Origin: Tubiluchus corallicola
Lineage: Eukaryota > Priapulida > Priapulimorpha > Priapulimorphida > Tubiluchidae
Assembly: GCA_030141605.1 (NCBI GenBank)
Contig: JAQGDQ010000097.1
Coordinates: 126,001-167,500 of the forward strand
Direction: 5' to 3'
DNA length: 41,500 nt
Every line of letters starts with the position of its first letter. Within the stretch, counting starts at the first letter, position 1. Both the position numbers and the translations under genes were made by a program. The notes beneath the pieces were generated by a model, which saw nothing but the letters and a program-made list of their open reading frames with translations, had not been told where the DNA came from and made no database searches. Below are positions 10,169-32,099 of the stretch, one piece after another.

Positions 10169-13100
10169 AACAAAACCTAATGACAATGCTTCATATATAG
10201 ACAGGAGAAGTACCACAGCTTAACCAGTCGCAGGTAATGTTATGGGGTTCCTGGATTAAAGTGGAGATTAGAACATTACCTGTAGGTTTGTAGGCCAGTG
10301 AATAAGTGTGATATATAAATAAATATATATATTTATTTATATAAACAAGTTCTGTAAGCATTTATACTGTGCAAAAACTAGATGAAGAATTTAGTGCATA
10401 ATCCACCTACTTAATAAATTTGTAAATAACTAATCAATTATTTTGTAAATAATGATGCACCGTGAGCGCCGTTTTGCGTCCATGTACCAACTTCTTACCT
10501 GTCTGTAAGCCTTAAATTATGGCTAGCCACCTCAGTCAAGTGAAATCAAACATTCAAACATTTCAAATCAAATCATCTTCTAAATTCGAATTATAAATTG
10601 TAATCTTGAATTTATTTAGGAAATACTGTTTTCTCATTGGTCAACTCGCTTAAGCATCGTGGCTCATTGGCTGAGGTCAACGTCCAATAAATAGCTAACT
10701 AGGGTGGTAGCTAGATGGTGTAACAGTTGTTCTGTTCTTCAAGTTTTAGTTTTTCTTGGCTATACATTTGGTAACACTTCGCTTGGTAACAAATTTGCGT
10801 GGTAAGTTTATGCATTCTCAAATTCATAGCAAACATTTAACATTTATCTTCATCATAATTTATAAAAACATTCAATTGTGTCTTCAAGTGGACAGTAGCA
10901 AACCTGGATATGTAAGGTGGGCATGGAGACTAAGCTTGGGCTGCTAGCCTCCGTTGACCAGAGTCATCCGCGATGCAATAATTATTTTTTTGAGCGCACT
11001 TTGATTGTGGACCTCTGTAGTTATGACAGCTTCTCAGGCGAGAGTAGTTTATAGTACAAGGAAAGTTCTTCTCGAGGCTTCTCCATGCGCTACGGCGAAG
11101 TTATCAGCCAAAGCATGGCTGAATTATCAAATAGTGAAACGCAGTCAGTCAGCGCCACCTATTCGTAGTAAAGAGAAACTAATTAAACAATCAATAAGCG
11201 GTCCAACACACTTACCTTAGTACCGTCATTTGCTACGTAGTCTTCCCAAATTACACCGTCTTGACTGGTTGAGAGCTTGAATGACGTCACCCAATCTGGC
11301 CAGTTATCACGACCAAGTAGTGAAAGGCCTGATATGAGAAAGTTTTCTTCTAGGGTAAACTGAGGAACATAAAGCACTTAGTGTTCAAATCACTATGACT
11401 TATCATGTCTTTAAACACACAGTAGTGCATATTTAGATTTTATGAGCGGGTTTAAAGGGGAAGTATATATATATATATTTGCTATACATGAACGCCAAAC
11501 AAAAATTTGTTAAGCAGAAAATGTAAAAGCATCCGTAATGCCAACTCGAAACTTATGCTTAGCAATGGAAGATTTATAATTTGCAACCAGGGAGCAACCA
11601 TACATTAACCTAGTTTTTGTCAACACAACAGTAAGACTGTAAGAACGGGAGAAGAAGCTCTTAACCATGACTCGATCATTTGAACTGCGGCTGCTACCGC
11701 TCAGTGTATCCACCACCGCAGTGGATGCATCAGCAATGACAACGAGAACAGTTTCTTTCACTACAACAAAATTGCTGTGAAAATTGTGGGTACAAACGTC
11801 TAAAAGTAATGTTCACTAATAAATTGCTTACTCGAATCCAGTGGACCTGGTCACCAGATGTGTGGCAGAACGCAGACCAGCTATTCAAAGCCATCAAGTC
11901 GTACCAGTGACCAGGATCTAGATCAGACCACGTGACATGCGCATTCGGGATGGCCGAACTTCCTGTGGCAAGGTAAATCCGACTGTTCAAATTTCCAGGA
12001 TAGAGGCAGCCTGTAAAAGTGACAGTTAACACTTGAATAATTTAGCTTCCCTTATCAATGCAATCTGTTCCGTCTTGATTCGAGTTTACGTCTGTTGTCT
12101 GTTCAGTTTAAAAATCTCGTCCATTCAGGTCTAAGAACAAATTAGCTTGGCCTAGGTTGAAGTCAAGATTGTTAAGCTTTTAGCTGTTACACATTCTGCA
12201 AATTTGCAAGTTGACCCCACCCAGGCTTTACGTAAAGGCACCTGTAAAAATTGTGACCATTCCGGAGAAAATCCAGTATCCTTTCTTCTTACACTATACA
12301 CAGCGTCATATACAGGATGTTATCCAAGTTCTTTCACCAGGGTGGTCAATAGAACCCCATTGTTAATCATAAGTACCCCTATAATGCATTAAGACAGTTT
12401 GCTTTGATTTTGCTTACAATAAAGAAGCAGTCAATTCAAACGAATCAGGAAACAGATTAGTAGTGCGTGCAGAATAAACATTACCATAGCCCTGCAAGTT
12501 TAGTGATACTACTTACGTGGTGGCGAGGCACTTGTCACGCGGTAGTATCTCATACCAGGCTGCACAGAAAGCAATGAAATGTCGCCATCATCATCATTTT
12601 CTGTTCCATGTAGAAGTTTGCACTTTTTTTGCAAAGCGTGATAATGGTATGATTTGCAGTATACATCTAAATGGCATATGTGCAGACAGTGTAATAAACT
12701 TCTGGCGTTTGATACTGTCCGCAATTCTCTTTCTGTGACAACTTTGTCATCATAAGTAGAGTTAGCGGTCCAAGCGCATTGTGAATAACTTACACTGTGG
12801 CTTGTACCTAACAATGACCAAAATTAATACAACTATTTTTAAAAGTTATTTAATTAAATACATGTTGTTCGCTTGAAACATTGATGTCTTTGATATTATA
12901 ATACTAATTAGACCTCAGGATGAGTTTGCAAAATTATCAAATTATTTAATTATCATAAACCTTTTTAAGCATATTTACAACAGTATTGTTAAAGGCCCTT
13001 TGTTTTCCTTTAAAATTGCTTGATAGCCAAAAAAGTCAAAATGTCATTGACTTAGTAAATGATTTAGTAAATTGACTAGAACAACAATTATGAGATACTA

Positions 13101-13386
13101 AAAATGCATTTATTGGTTGTCAGCCTTACAGTGGAACACGACCAAATTCATTTGTTCTCTTTATATTGCTTATCGTGTTTCTATAATTTAAACCAAGTAT
13201 TAAAAGGGAAATTTGTCAGTTAACAACGAGAATACAATTGCTATACACGTATAAATAAAATGTATCCTATAATCATATAGCTAATATTTACTATTCTATG
13301 ACATAATCCACAGTAGAAGTAACTTTATTATCATACGTACCAACACCATATATAAGTAGAAACAATGCGACATAAAAGTTTTTCAT
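9180..13386 (-). CDS. Secreted PAN/apple plus F5/8 type C (discoidin) domain protein, gene B
   Basis: Five exons on the minus strand join in frame: 13386-13341, 12807-12517, 12010-11832, 11359-11216 and 9338-9180 (272 aa). The first exon is a signal peptide (MKNFYVALFLLIYGV). Exon 2 (residues 16-112) is PAN/apple-like with Cys at 26, 56, 60, 66 and 78 and the motif YDDKVVTE. Exons 3-5 (113-272) form a discoidin domain: RCLYPGN, NSWSAFCH, WVTSFKLS, YVRFTPMTF and NRPCYRLDLNYC. All junctions are GT-AG and the phases 1,1,0,0 match gene A. The PAN exon is 36 bp longer than in gene A, with an acidic insert NDDDGD. Function is inferred: a secreted or pericellular adhesion or lectin-type protein. The gene converges on gene A, so the pair most likely arose by inverted local duplication. 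Intron 4 (11215-9339) holds the (AAC)n tract and two CTCATTGG motifs near 10635 and 10663. Confidence 0.88.
10121..10167. repeat. (AAC)n microsatellite
   Basis: Perfect AAC run of about 15 units within intron 4 of gene B. On the gene B strand it reads GTT, the same unit as the tract in gene A intron 2. Confidence 0.95.
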
Positions 13387-14640
13387 AATCACATTAATCT
13401 AAAACTTCAGAGATGTCGAATTTTCTCTCGGTATAGACTTATCAAGTGCTTTGCGAACACACCTTTATGAAAAAATATTACAAACGATTCAGCCTATACG
13501 GACGGTGCCCATGTATATATATGCCGAGCACACATGCAGTATTTGGAGTCAAACTATGCGACTACTTTATGGCCTAATAATGCTCATTTAGCTTTGATAA
13601 TGAACAGCGGCGGTGTTGATATGGCAACATTGATGGACAAAGCTATCATTTGCCGTATTGGAAGTAGCTTTTAATATCATGTATGTCTGTAAATGTCATA
13701 TAAATTAAACAAAACAATTTTCTATAAAAGATTAATAAAGTGAACGTGCAAACAAGGCTTGAAAGAGAGACAATATCCACATCGGGTGTTACAATGGACA
13801 AATGTGAGTGGAAGTGTGCAATAAATTTGCATTACAAAATTTCTCAATTAAAAGATAAAATATTGATTAGTCTTTATTTTCTAAAATCTATAGATCGGTA
13901 GGAGAAGCAACGATTTTTTTTGTGTATTAAGTTATAATTAATTAAAACAGCAAATAAATTAACATTCGTCCAAGAACCTTTAATAAAGGTAATTGTAAGT
14001 TTTAGTTTCATAATTATTGGCTAATGATGAAATGATTACTTGGAGAAAAAGAGAGAAATGTAAAAATTCGGGCTTAACCATTTATTTGTTTGTTAGGCCA
14101 AAATTTGTAGTAAATAAAATTTATCTTGCTCTAACATAATAAAGGAGAGAAGTTTCCTTATTTCCATTGTATTCTCTGAAGTTAAATCAGTGGCATTTGA
14201 AAACAAGTCCAATGCTATGTTATCCAAGTACATGAGAAGGTCTTGAAATTCAGCTAGTCCCAATAGCTCAACAAGTAAACCATTCGGCAGTTTTAATTAT
14301 TGTCGGGTTACTTATGTTAGATAGTTACCAGAAACTTTTAAAATGATTTGTTTGTAAGTAATTTAAAGCCATATACGATTCGTGGATAAAAATACTTATG
14401 ATTTTAGCTTAAAGATTATTGATTGATGAGGGAACAACTCACATGTATTGTGAAAAAAGGAAAATTAAATTCAGAAGTGGTACATTTCCTTAGTACATAT
14501 TAACAGGCTTTGAGCTACGATAACAAAATTTAAAAAAAAACGTATAAAATTAAATTTTCTAAACTTTTTTGGAAACACGCAATACGCAGGAGCATTATTG
14601 GTTACCAGTGGGTGGTAGCATCAGTGGTGAGTTGGGGGCG
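13387..14640. other. Upstream region of gene B
   Basis: It contains the putative gene B promoter. Beyond that I see AT-rich sequence with no recognisable exon, including none that could supply exons 1-4 to the orphan copy at 14941. Confidence 0.4.
13514..13521 (-). promoter_or_regulatory. Candidate TATA box, gene B
   Basis: TATATATA about 128 bases upstream of the gene B ATG. Placement is plausible for a short 5' UTR, but the window is AT-rich and such runs are common. Confidence 0.3.
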
Positions 14641-14765
14641 GTCAACGGACCACCAGACAAAGGACCACCGGTTAAAGGACTATCACGTACAAAATATCAC
14701 CAGTCAAAGTACCACCTTCAACTATTTCAAGTAGTCAGAGGACCACTAGTCAGGGGGACGAACTG
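14641..14765. repeat. Short degenerate tandem repeat (GGACCACC...)
   Basis: Imperfect units of roughly 18-20 bases around GGACCACCAGTCAAA recur about six times (GGACCACCAGACAAA, GGACCACCGGTTAAA, ATCACCAGTCAAAG, GGACCACTAGTCAGG). The overlapping open frame (65 aa) is explained by the repeat. Confidence 0.55.
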
Positions 14766-14940
14766 AGGACATGTAGTTGTAATTCCGTCAATAAAAATCT
14801 TAATTTAGTTCTAGAATCACAGTGTATAATATGGAAATGAGATTGCGATGTGTTTGAATATCCAGCAATAAAATGACCATTAGTTATTCAAAATGGTATT
14901 GAAATTATCTAACTACAAATATTTTTTTCTATTTTTGTAG

Positions 14941-15101
14941 TATTTTGTGGGCAAAGTACAAATCAGTACACAATCAAAAAATACAGTCTCTATCCAGCAA
15001 TCAGAACAACTTACTTGAGATTCATTCCAATAACATTTCTCAGTGCCGTTGGCTGGCCATGCTTTAAAATGGACCTGATCTACGACTACTGTTCCACATA
15101 A
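14941..15101 (+). pseudogene. Orphan last exon of a third PAN/discoidin paralog
   Basis: The stretch encodes the C-terminal third of the discoidin domain: VFCGQSTNQYTIKKYSLYPA, then YLRFIPITF, WPCFKMDL and a stop, closely matching exon 5 of gene A. It follows a good acceptor (TTTTTGTAG). The first in-frame codon is one base out of step: the paralogs enter this exon in phase 0, whereas here phase 0 entry gives the wrong frame. No exon 1-4 equivalents are visible upstream. It is most likely a truncated duplicate, although splicing to a distant exon cannot be excluded. Confidence 0.7.
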
Positions 15102-16787
15102 TCAAAGAATACTGTATGTGTATGCGTAATATATCCATTGTGCTGAGCAGACTAAGTCAGAAGTAGTTTTTTAGACTTTTCAAGAATCAGCTCTCGTGCT
15201 AACTTATTGCAAGGCTTAACTGCTTCGTTTTGTTTGAACATACTTTTCACGTACATAAGGGTACATATAATAGCAATTTTGCATGCGTTCGCTTGTTTTA
15301 TTTCCTTTGTGCATTTACGAATGCAAATTCTATTAAAATATACAAAAACATCGTCATGCGTAAAGGAAAAATGTAAATAATTTATTGTATAATTTCCATT
15401 GCTGTTTATAGATGGAAAAATATAAAGGTATCATGTATGGTACATGTATTAGTCATAATAACAAGATGCACTACTTTATCACAGAGTATGCTTAATTATA
15501 ATGCACGTACGATATAGAATATTGAATTAAAATAATCAGCCTATAGCTACTGTAAATATTACATAATTATTTTATTAATACTGTTACATCGGCAGCTTCC
15601 TTATATATATATATATGTTATCTTAAAATTAATATCGATGATCAGCGATGAATCTTTTTAAAAAGAAAGCTACAGACCTTAATTTTTCATCAAAAATTTT
15701 TCGCGCAAAATTAGTTTTTTTTGCTTTTTGTTTTAACACGCAAAATAACTGTATTGTCGCTGATTACGTCTATTGATAACGAACTGGGTGACTTTATTCT
15801 GGCAGGTTAGTCTTAAAAACTATAACGCTACTATATTATAAGTCAGTCAATCAACCTGCAATGTAAAAAGCATGTCTTTGATCTATCACTGTATTAGGTC
15901 GCAGTTTAGGCGTGTAGATTTTTAGTAATTTGCTTTTTTAATATGCAATCAATATTATAAATTCACTATAAACATTTAATATTACTTGCATAATTACACA
16001 AAATTTTTTAATTCTGCATTTATATTAAAGGAAAGGACTTGTCATTTAGCACGTTGGGTTTATTTTACTGCTACCACTTAAACTTAGAAAAACGTAACAA
16101 AGGAATTGCAGAAAAGCTGTCTATAAAGCATGCATAAAGCAAATTTATACTGCCACTGTACAGCAGTATAGATGAGGAGTGGTGGTAGCCCCATTCACTT
16201 GAAAATTATAACTGAACTGGTGGACTTCATAACTTTTCGTAAGCGCATGGCTTTCAGTAAATACGTACTGCTTCAACTAATTCAAACCTCTGCAGCTTAT
16301 TTAATGTTCATGCAAAAATATCAAAAAATCAGTTTTCTAAGATTTGTAAAAGCTTATGCTTTTGGCGGAAATTGACAGTGCGTTTCAGTCGTGACATAAT
16401 GCGTACAAAAATTGATTTCAAAGCCAGGACGTGAAATGATCAACACTTCAAAGTGATTTACTAATTACACGAAGCATTCACTAAACTTTTATAGCTAATG
16501 TTTTATAGCACTTTTCGCTAACAGTCAAATAAGCCTAATTCCCCTGAACGCTTGGCCTTTCTTTAAACAGCTTACGTAGCGTAGATGTCTGGCTAACACT
16601 TACAGGTAAAACGCCAATAAGCTAAGCATAGACTTCCATCTGAGCAAAAAGCATTTTCAACCAACTCAAGTAATCGTTATTGTGAAAAGTACTTCAATGG
16701 TGTTCAACTGAGATTATCAGTCTCACACAAATAATTAATACAGCATTCTACCTTTGGCGTATTTCACGAGATCAGAATGCGGAACAG
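15102..16787. other. Intergenic gap between orphan exon and kinase gene
   Basis: AT-rich, with a short (TA)n run near 15602-15616. The kinase 3' UTR must lie at its right end on the minus strand; a minus-strand AATAAA at about 16059-16064 is the first canonical signal, about 725 bases past the stop. Nothing else is recognised. Confidence 0.4.
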
Positions 16788-26881
<10,094 letters not shown>

Positions 26882-26995
26882 TCTTTTATAAAAAAGTTGT
26901 TTCCTCCCAGGTTATTGCATCATGAACTCGGACCACTTCGTTTCTGAAATGCCAAGTTGTTGCACTCGGTTGTTTATGTAAATCCAACCTTTTAC
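26882..26995 (-). other. Probable 5' UTR segment of the kinase gene
   Basis: Upstream of the kinase ATG a good acceptor (ATGTTTCAG at 26996-27004) would open this segment, suggesting at least one further noncoding exon upstream. It includes a very short upstream ORF (ATGATGCAATAA). No promoter was identified. Confidence 0.4.
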
Positions 26996-27004
26996 CTGAA
27001 ACAT

Positions 27005-27990
27005 TATAATAAGCAAAAGTTTACTGCCGTCATCGTCATCGAATGGGTAATTAACAGCACAGGCTGCTCAGTAGCTAGAATCTTGATGCCCATCCCTACT
27101 GTCATATTGTAAACCAGAAACTGCCACATATATTCCATATATTTTACTTTTGCATAGTCATTAGATTGAAAAAACTGCGTGGGAACCTTTTCCTTCGAGG
27201 TCCTAAACACCCGCTTATTTTTCTTATTGGTTAATACAAGGCTGAGAAATGTGCAAAAGTGTAATCAAAGTACCATCAGCATTTCCCACGACTCAGTTAT
27301 TGAATTCTCAGCACAACTTTGGGAGTGGAGCCACGCAACACCTACCGGGTGCTTCAAAAGATTCTCACTAATTTCATTTTCATTTTTTTACTTTACCTAT
27401 TGGACGCCATTTGCTTCTGCTATCAGACGAACTTTTATATTCATAAAATCATAATAAAACGATGACTACTTTGCATTTTGTGGTAAAAGAAAAGGAAACT
27501 GGAATATTGGTAATGTAGAAAAAGGCTGATACCCAACTTTTCTAATAGTTTTGACCTAACCATAAAGACCTCTTAATCAGTTTACGCAACTAATACACGT
27601 GCCGAAACGAACTGATACTCTGTTCAAAGTTCCAACTTCAGAGTCGGGTTATCTTTTACTGATATTAAAATGGGTCACAAAGATATTGGTAAAATTACAT
27701 AGAACGTTAGCAGGTTTCTATATTGACGTTAAAAATAGTGCCTTTCAATTACTAATAGGAATATATTGCAACGACACGCAACGACAAGACCGTTGGTGCT
27801 TATAATGAAAAGTAATTTTACGAAAGTTGTGGGCTTTCGTAGACCCAATAATTTCAACGTTTCTACATAATAAGCTTCAAAAATTTAATTAATTAATGTT
27901 TAGCTAAACAGTTAGCAAGTTAGCTAACCATTCAGTCTGATAACACGCTGATCATACAGTAATAACATCAAACCAACTCCGCATAAGGAG
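27005..27990. other. Region upstream of the kinase gene
   Basis: No convincing exon, repeat or RNA gene. The short open frames (68-91 aa) show no recognisable motif. It may contain the kinase promoter and noncoding first exon. Confidence 0.35.
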
Positions 27991-27993
27991 CTT

Positions 27994-28153
27994 ACAATTT
28001 CCCACGCAATTTAAATAACCTAACCCTAACCCTAACCCTAGCCCTAACCTTAACCCTAACACTACCCAACCTAACCCTAACCCAACCATAACCCTAATCC
28101 TAATCACAATCCTAATCCGCTTCGTGAACTAATTTCTTGTGTGTGGGGAATTA
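27994..28153. mobile_element. Small inverted-repeat element with telomere-like core, copy 2
   Basis: A core of CCCTAA and variants (28016-28120) is bounded by ACAATTTCCCACGCAATTT on the left and, as reverse complement on the right, AATTCCCCACACACAAGAAA. The layout and subterminal GGATTAGGATT match the element at 8273-8378 in inverted orientation. The paired ends make an internal transposon-like repeat more likely than a true telomere. Confidence 0.55.
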
Positions 28154-28199
28154 ATCCACTTTAGCCAAGTGGCCATTCGACCAAAAATACCATTTTTCA

Positions 28200-28390
28200 A
28201 CTAGTCAGTTGGTCAGACAGCTAGCCAACTTGCAGCCAGTCCTTTAAATAACCGACTAACCGATCAAACAACCCATCAACCAAAGACCAATTGTACAACC
28301 AACCAATCATTAATCTAGCCAACAACCTCCAACTAACCAGCCAATGAGCCAAACCTATCAACGAATTTTCCACACGAACTAACCAGTTCA
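28200..28390. repeat. Degenerate (AACC)n tract
   Basis: Loose repeats of CCAACC, ACCAGTC and CAACCAA type, similar to 460-640 but more decayed. Confidence 0.55.
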
Positions 28391-29877
28391 GGACTCAGGA
28401 CACAATCAAGAAAATGAACAATACAAGCAAAAAACAGATATAAACAACCTTGTGAGAGAGCCATTGCTAGCCTACCTAGTGTCGAATTCTCTCTTTTTCT
28501 ACATTTGACTGCGTTAGCGGCAAGAAAAAATAGCTAAATGCGATACCTGTATGAGTTAGTCTAGTAACTGCGAGAGCAAGAGAGTTGAGTAAGATAACGC
28601 GATATAGGCCTAATAAACAATATTTTATTGAGTTTTTGTTACTCGTCTCTTGTCAGGTCTTTGTGCAGTTTGTGACACAGGTTGGCACAGATAGATATTG
28701 TAATATAAGCTGCTACTAGAAACGTTACACGCTATTACATCTTGAATAAGTTTGCCAAATTATTTTCTGGATTGCTTACAGGACTTGACTGCTATAGTCA
28801 GTCTAGAGGAGTCTACAGCTGATTAGAAGCAAGTACAATACAAACGGATGCAATGAGTCTTTTTATTGCTTACCAATCCGCATTCAAATTCACTTATATA
28901 AATCACAAGAAGGCTTTTTTCTGCCACTTTTAGAACAGCCGTAAAGCTGCCTAGATCTGAAAATTAATTGCGCCGAATCACCAAATTTAAACACTCGCGT
29001 TTTATATTTTATTCATAAAAATCTGTCTATTTTAATCGGCGTGTAGATGTGCTACAGTATCACCACTTAAAGCAGCAGTAATAATGGCGGCGTAAAGTCA
29101 ACATCCTGCACTTTAGCGGTAATTTCCTGGTCTAAAGGTTGTTTTGCTGATATGTGGTAAATTTTACATAGAAGCATAACTGTACATAAACGACGAGAAC
29201 GAAGAGTTGACCTATAGTTTAGTTAAGCCTTTGATATTGCAAACAGATATTTGCTCAGAAAAGGCATTTTAATATAAGATAGTAGCTGAGTGCTCACGGT
29301 ATGTGTTTAAACAGAAAGTTGGTCTGTGCTGGATCTGGTTGGTAAATGGATAGGCGATCGTCAGGAAAATGGCTTGTCAACGACTTTACCGGCCATCTAT
29401 ATACTGCCCTCACTTACTTATTTATTTTAGTTTGCACGGGTGTGTACGCACCCAAATGTGCCAAATAGGGAATCTTGCCTGAGATAATCATCCTAGATAA
29501 TCGTCCTAGGTCCTAGAATGGGCAAATACATAGTTGTGAAAGTTTAATGTTAAGCTATGACGCTGTGCATATATACAGAATTATAGAACTTTTAAAGCAA
29601 GTATTTTGAGCAGCTGAAAATTAACAAAATGGAGCTAAATTTTTTATTTTATTTAAAATTTATTTCAGCACATGGAAAATGTTATTTTTAAGTTGAAAAT
29701 TTACTCTAAAAACTAAAGAACACTAGTAAAAAAGCTACAAACATATAGGAAAATATATTAAAAATATATACAGGATTTGAAATTACAAGACATCAGTTAT
29801 AAATCAGCAGTTACTACATCAATAAATCAGACCGCCAGCTAAATATTCTGCTACAAAATCTTGCGTAAATTTGATGG
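28391..29877. other. Gene-poor stretch
   Basis: AT-rich. No open frame longer than about 60 codons, no RNA gene and no clear repeat were found. Confidence 0.4.
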
Positions 29878-29885
29878 CATATATA

Positions 29886-30456
29886 CAGGCCGCATAAGAT
29901 TATGGATATCCATAAAATAAGACCAAAAATCCATAAAATAAAATTTGAAAAATCCATAAAATAAGAAATGCATAAAATAAAATTTTTTTTGTGATTTTTT
30001 GTGCAAAGTAACGAGTTGTAAGCATTGGCAACACTGAAAACGAACGTTAGAAGGACAGAAAGGGAAAGAAAACAAACCAACAAAAGCGCATTTCGGGATT
30101 TGCTATTTTACATTGTTTTTTCTCATTGTCTTTTTGTTATCAAGATGGCGAAGTTTCAACAAAAATGAGCTGGAGTTCGGTCTGAAAATAACTGAGAGAG
30201 ACCCAGCCATTGTCTCGTAAAATTTGATTAAATTTGAAGTGATATGAAACCGATAAAATTAAAACTAAGTCCTGCGTGTTTAAAAACACGTTTCAAGCAC
30301 TCCTGTTTTTACTTTTTAATTGATTTCCCCCTGGGCATCTCGTTCCAGATATAGTCTATTTTTTATTTTATTGATATCCATAAAATAAAATCTCAAAAAT
30401 CCATAAAATAAGCTATTTTATTTATCTTATACATATCCACAGTCTTATGCACCCTG
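29886..30456. mobile_element. hAT-like nonautonomous DNA transposon, 571 bp
   Basis: Ends are inverted: CAGGCCGCATAAGATTATGG at left, and as reverse complement at right CAGGGTGCATAAGACTGTGG. Flanks are CATATATA and CATAGATA, an 8-bp duplication with one difference, as for hAT elements. Inside both ends ATCCATAAAATA is repeated several times in opposite orientations, like subterminal transposase-binding repeats. The interior has a small relic reading MAKFQQK, then in another frame ELEFGLKITERDPAIVS, perhaps the start of a lost transposase. Confidence 0.8.
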
Positions 30457-30464
30457 CATAGATA

Positions 30465-31300
30465 TAATTTACAATGGAATTGCGGACCTAATAATTCGTT
30501 TTCTTAAACTATACGCAGAGAGACGCAAGTACTGTGCTTTAAAATGTTTTATATTATTTTTGCACGTATTGTAGATGGCGTATCGTGAGCATAACAAGAA
30601 GACAATTTGTGACGACTGTGAAGAGCAATGTTGTAAGTGGCTCGAATCTTGGTTAAAATGCATACTTGAAATTAGCCCATAAGTTAATACGGTACATGTT
30701 GTTACAGAATGGATGAAATAGTGCAGTTTTCGCATTTTTTGAACAACAGTTAAATTTGTTAAAAGCTTTAGCTCTAGCGATTAGCAGAAAATTCTGGTTA
30801 TTTGCGTCTAAATCACCTGAGAGATCATTAGAAAGCACGTGGACAAGATACTTGTGGCTATTTTTAACATGGATCTCAACGCCATAAATTTTTACAAATT
30901 GCGCTAATTTGTTAACAGAATCTAAGCATTTTTGTTGCTGTCATCAGAAACTTCCCGGAATTAGGCAGATTAGTATCCTAGATATGAAAATCAGTTTGCG
31001 GGGGCGGGTATTAGAAAGTTTAGAAAGGTTAAAAGTTTTTATTATTAATATTATTAAATATCTATTAAATGAAACAAACTGATGAAAATGCAACTACATT
31101 TCCTCAACATGCGACCTGCCAAAAATTGGAAAACAGGGTGAAAACATAGCTAACAACGTTCATCAAAATGCTTCGTGTAGGTAAACATGAGATGTCAAAT
31201 CTTGTCAAAATACTTCAAAACATCATAAATATTCATCTTTGGCAACTAGGGGCCTGGCCAGCACATTGGTTAAACTACACTATCGTTATCATAAAAGATA
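30465..31300. other. Gene-poor stretch
   Basis: No confident feature. Minus-strand frames of 61-88 aa show no recognisable motif. Confidence 0.35.
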
Positions 31301-31327
31301 TAATTGTACTACAGTGGGGAAGAAAGT

Positions 31328-31391
31328 AGCGTTCTCAAGGAGAGAAGACAACTAAGAAGTGGGTATGAGGGAAAAAAGGGAAATAAGGGAA

Positions 31392-31477
<86 letters not shown>

Positions 31478-31720
31478 TTAAACAAAAATGAAAGAAAGAG
31501 TGAACAGAAAAAGAGCTTGGTAGACAGATAGACGGTTTGCAAATACAAAAGGCAACTGAGAAAGAAGGAAAGGGTGAGAGAAAAACGAGAAATAAAATGA
31601 GTTTAAATAAAAGATAAGAGAAAAGTTCACAGAAAAAGAGCTTGTAGACAGGTTGACAGTTTGCAAATAGAGAAGACAACTGAGATGAGGTTGAGAGAAA
31701 AAGGGGAAGGAAGATAGAGT
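31328..31720. repeat. Tandem repeat of about 123 bp with an inserted (GA)n run
   Basis: Three related units are marked by GAGAAGACAACTAAGAAG (about 31340), GGCAACTGAGAAAG (about 31549) and AGACAACTGAGATGAG (about 31673). Units 2 and 3 also share GAAAAAGAGCTTG and TTTGCAAATA and are 123 bp apart. Unit 1 is 207 bp from unit 2 because a (GA)n microsatellite (31395-31469) has expanded inside it. The long Ser/Leu and Arg/Glu frames here are artefacts. Confidence 0.75.
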
Positions 31721-32099
31721 TTTAGACAAAAAATGAGAAAAAGCGTGATAAAGAACGATAAAATTGCGATACGAAATTACGATATTTTTTTCGTACCATT
31801 TTCTGCACATTTTACTCAGGTTTTCGTTGTTTTTTTGGTCAGCAAATCAGCATGACGACCCGTTTTTCCTCTTCGGTGGGGACTTAAGGTATTCCCTAAT
31901 TAACATATAACACACGCAAACAAAACGGCTGAATTGGTTCGCTTAGGATGAAAGCGGCAAATTGTTCAGAAGCGCCGGTTGTCATTTCCCCATACTTACC
32001 TTTATTGCTGCACGCATACAAACTGGGTATATTGTTTACACCTCTTTATGGAACCCCCTGCTCTAATTTCTATTTGTGAGAATTTTACAAGAATGTACT

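Noticed and set aside
10630-10700. Promoter with repeated CCAAT boxes (CTCATTGG twice, CCAATAAATA)
   Set aside because: The motifs are within intron 4 of gene B with no associated exon; they are too short to claim a promoter.
28016-28120. Chromosome end or ancestral telomere fusion
   Set aside because: The tract is short, degenerate and bounded by inverted flanks shared with another internal site, so a transposon-like origin is simpler.
31304-31810. Ser/Leu-rich and Arg/Glu-rich open frames
   Set aside because: They derive from the (GA)n tract and the adjoining purine-rich tandem repeat.
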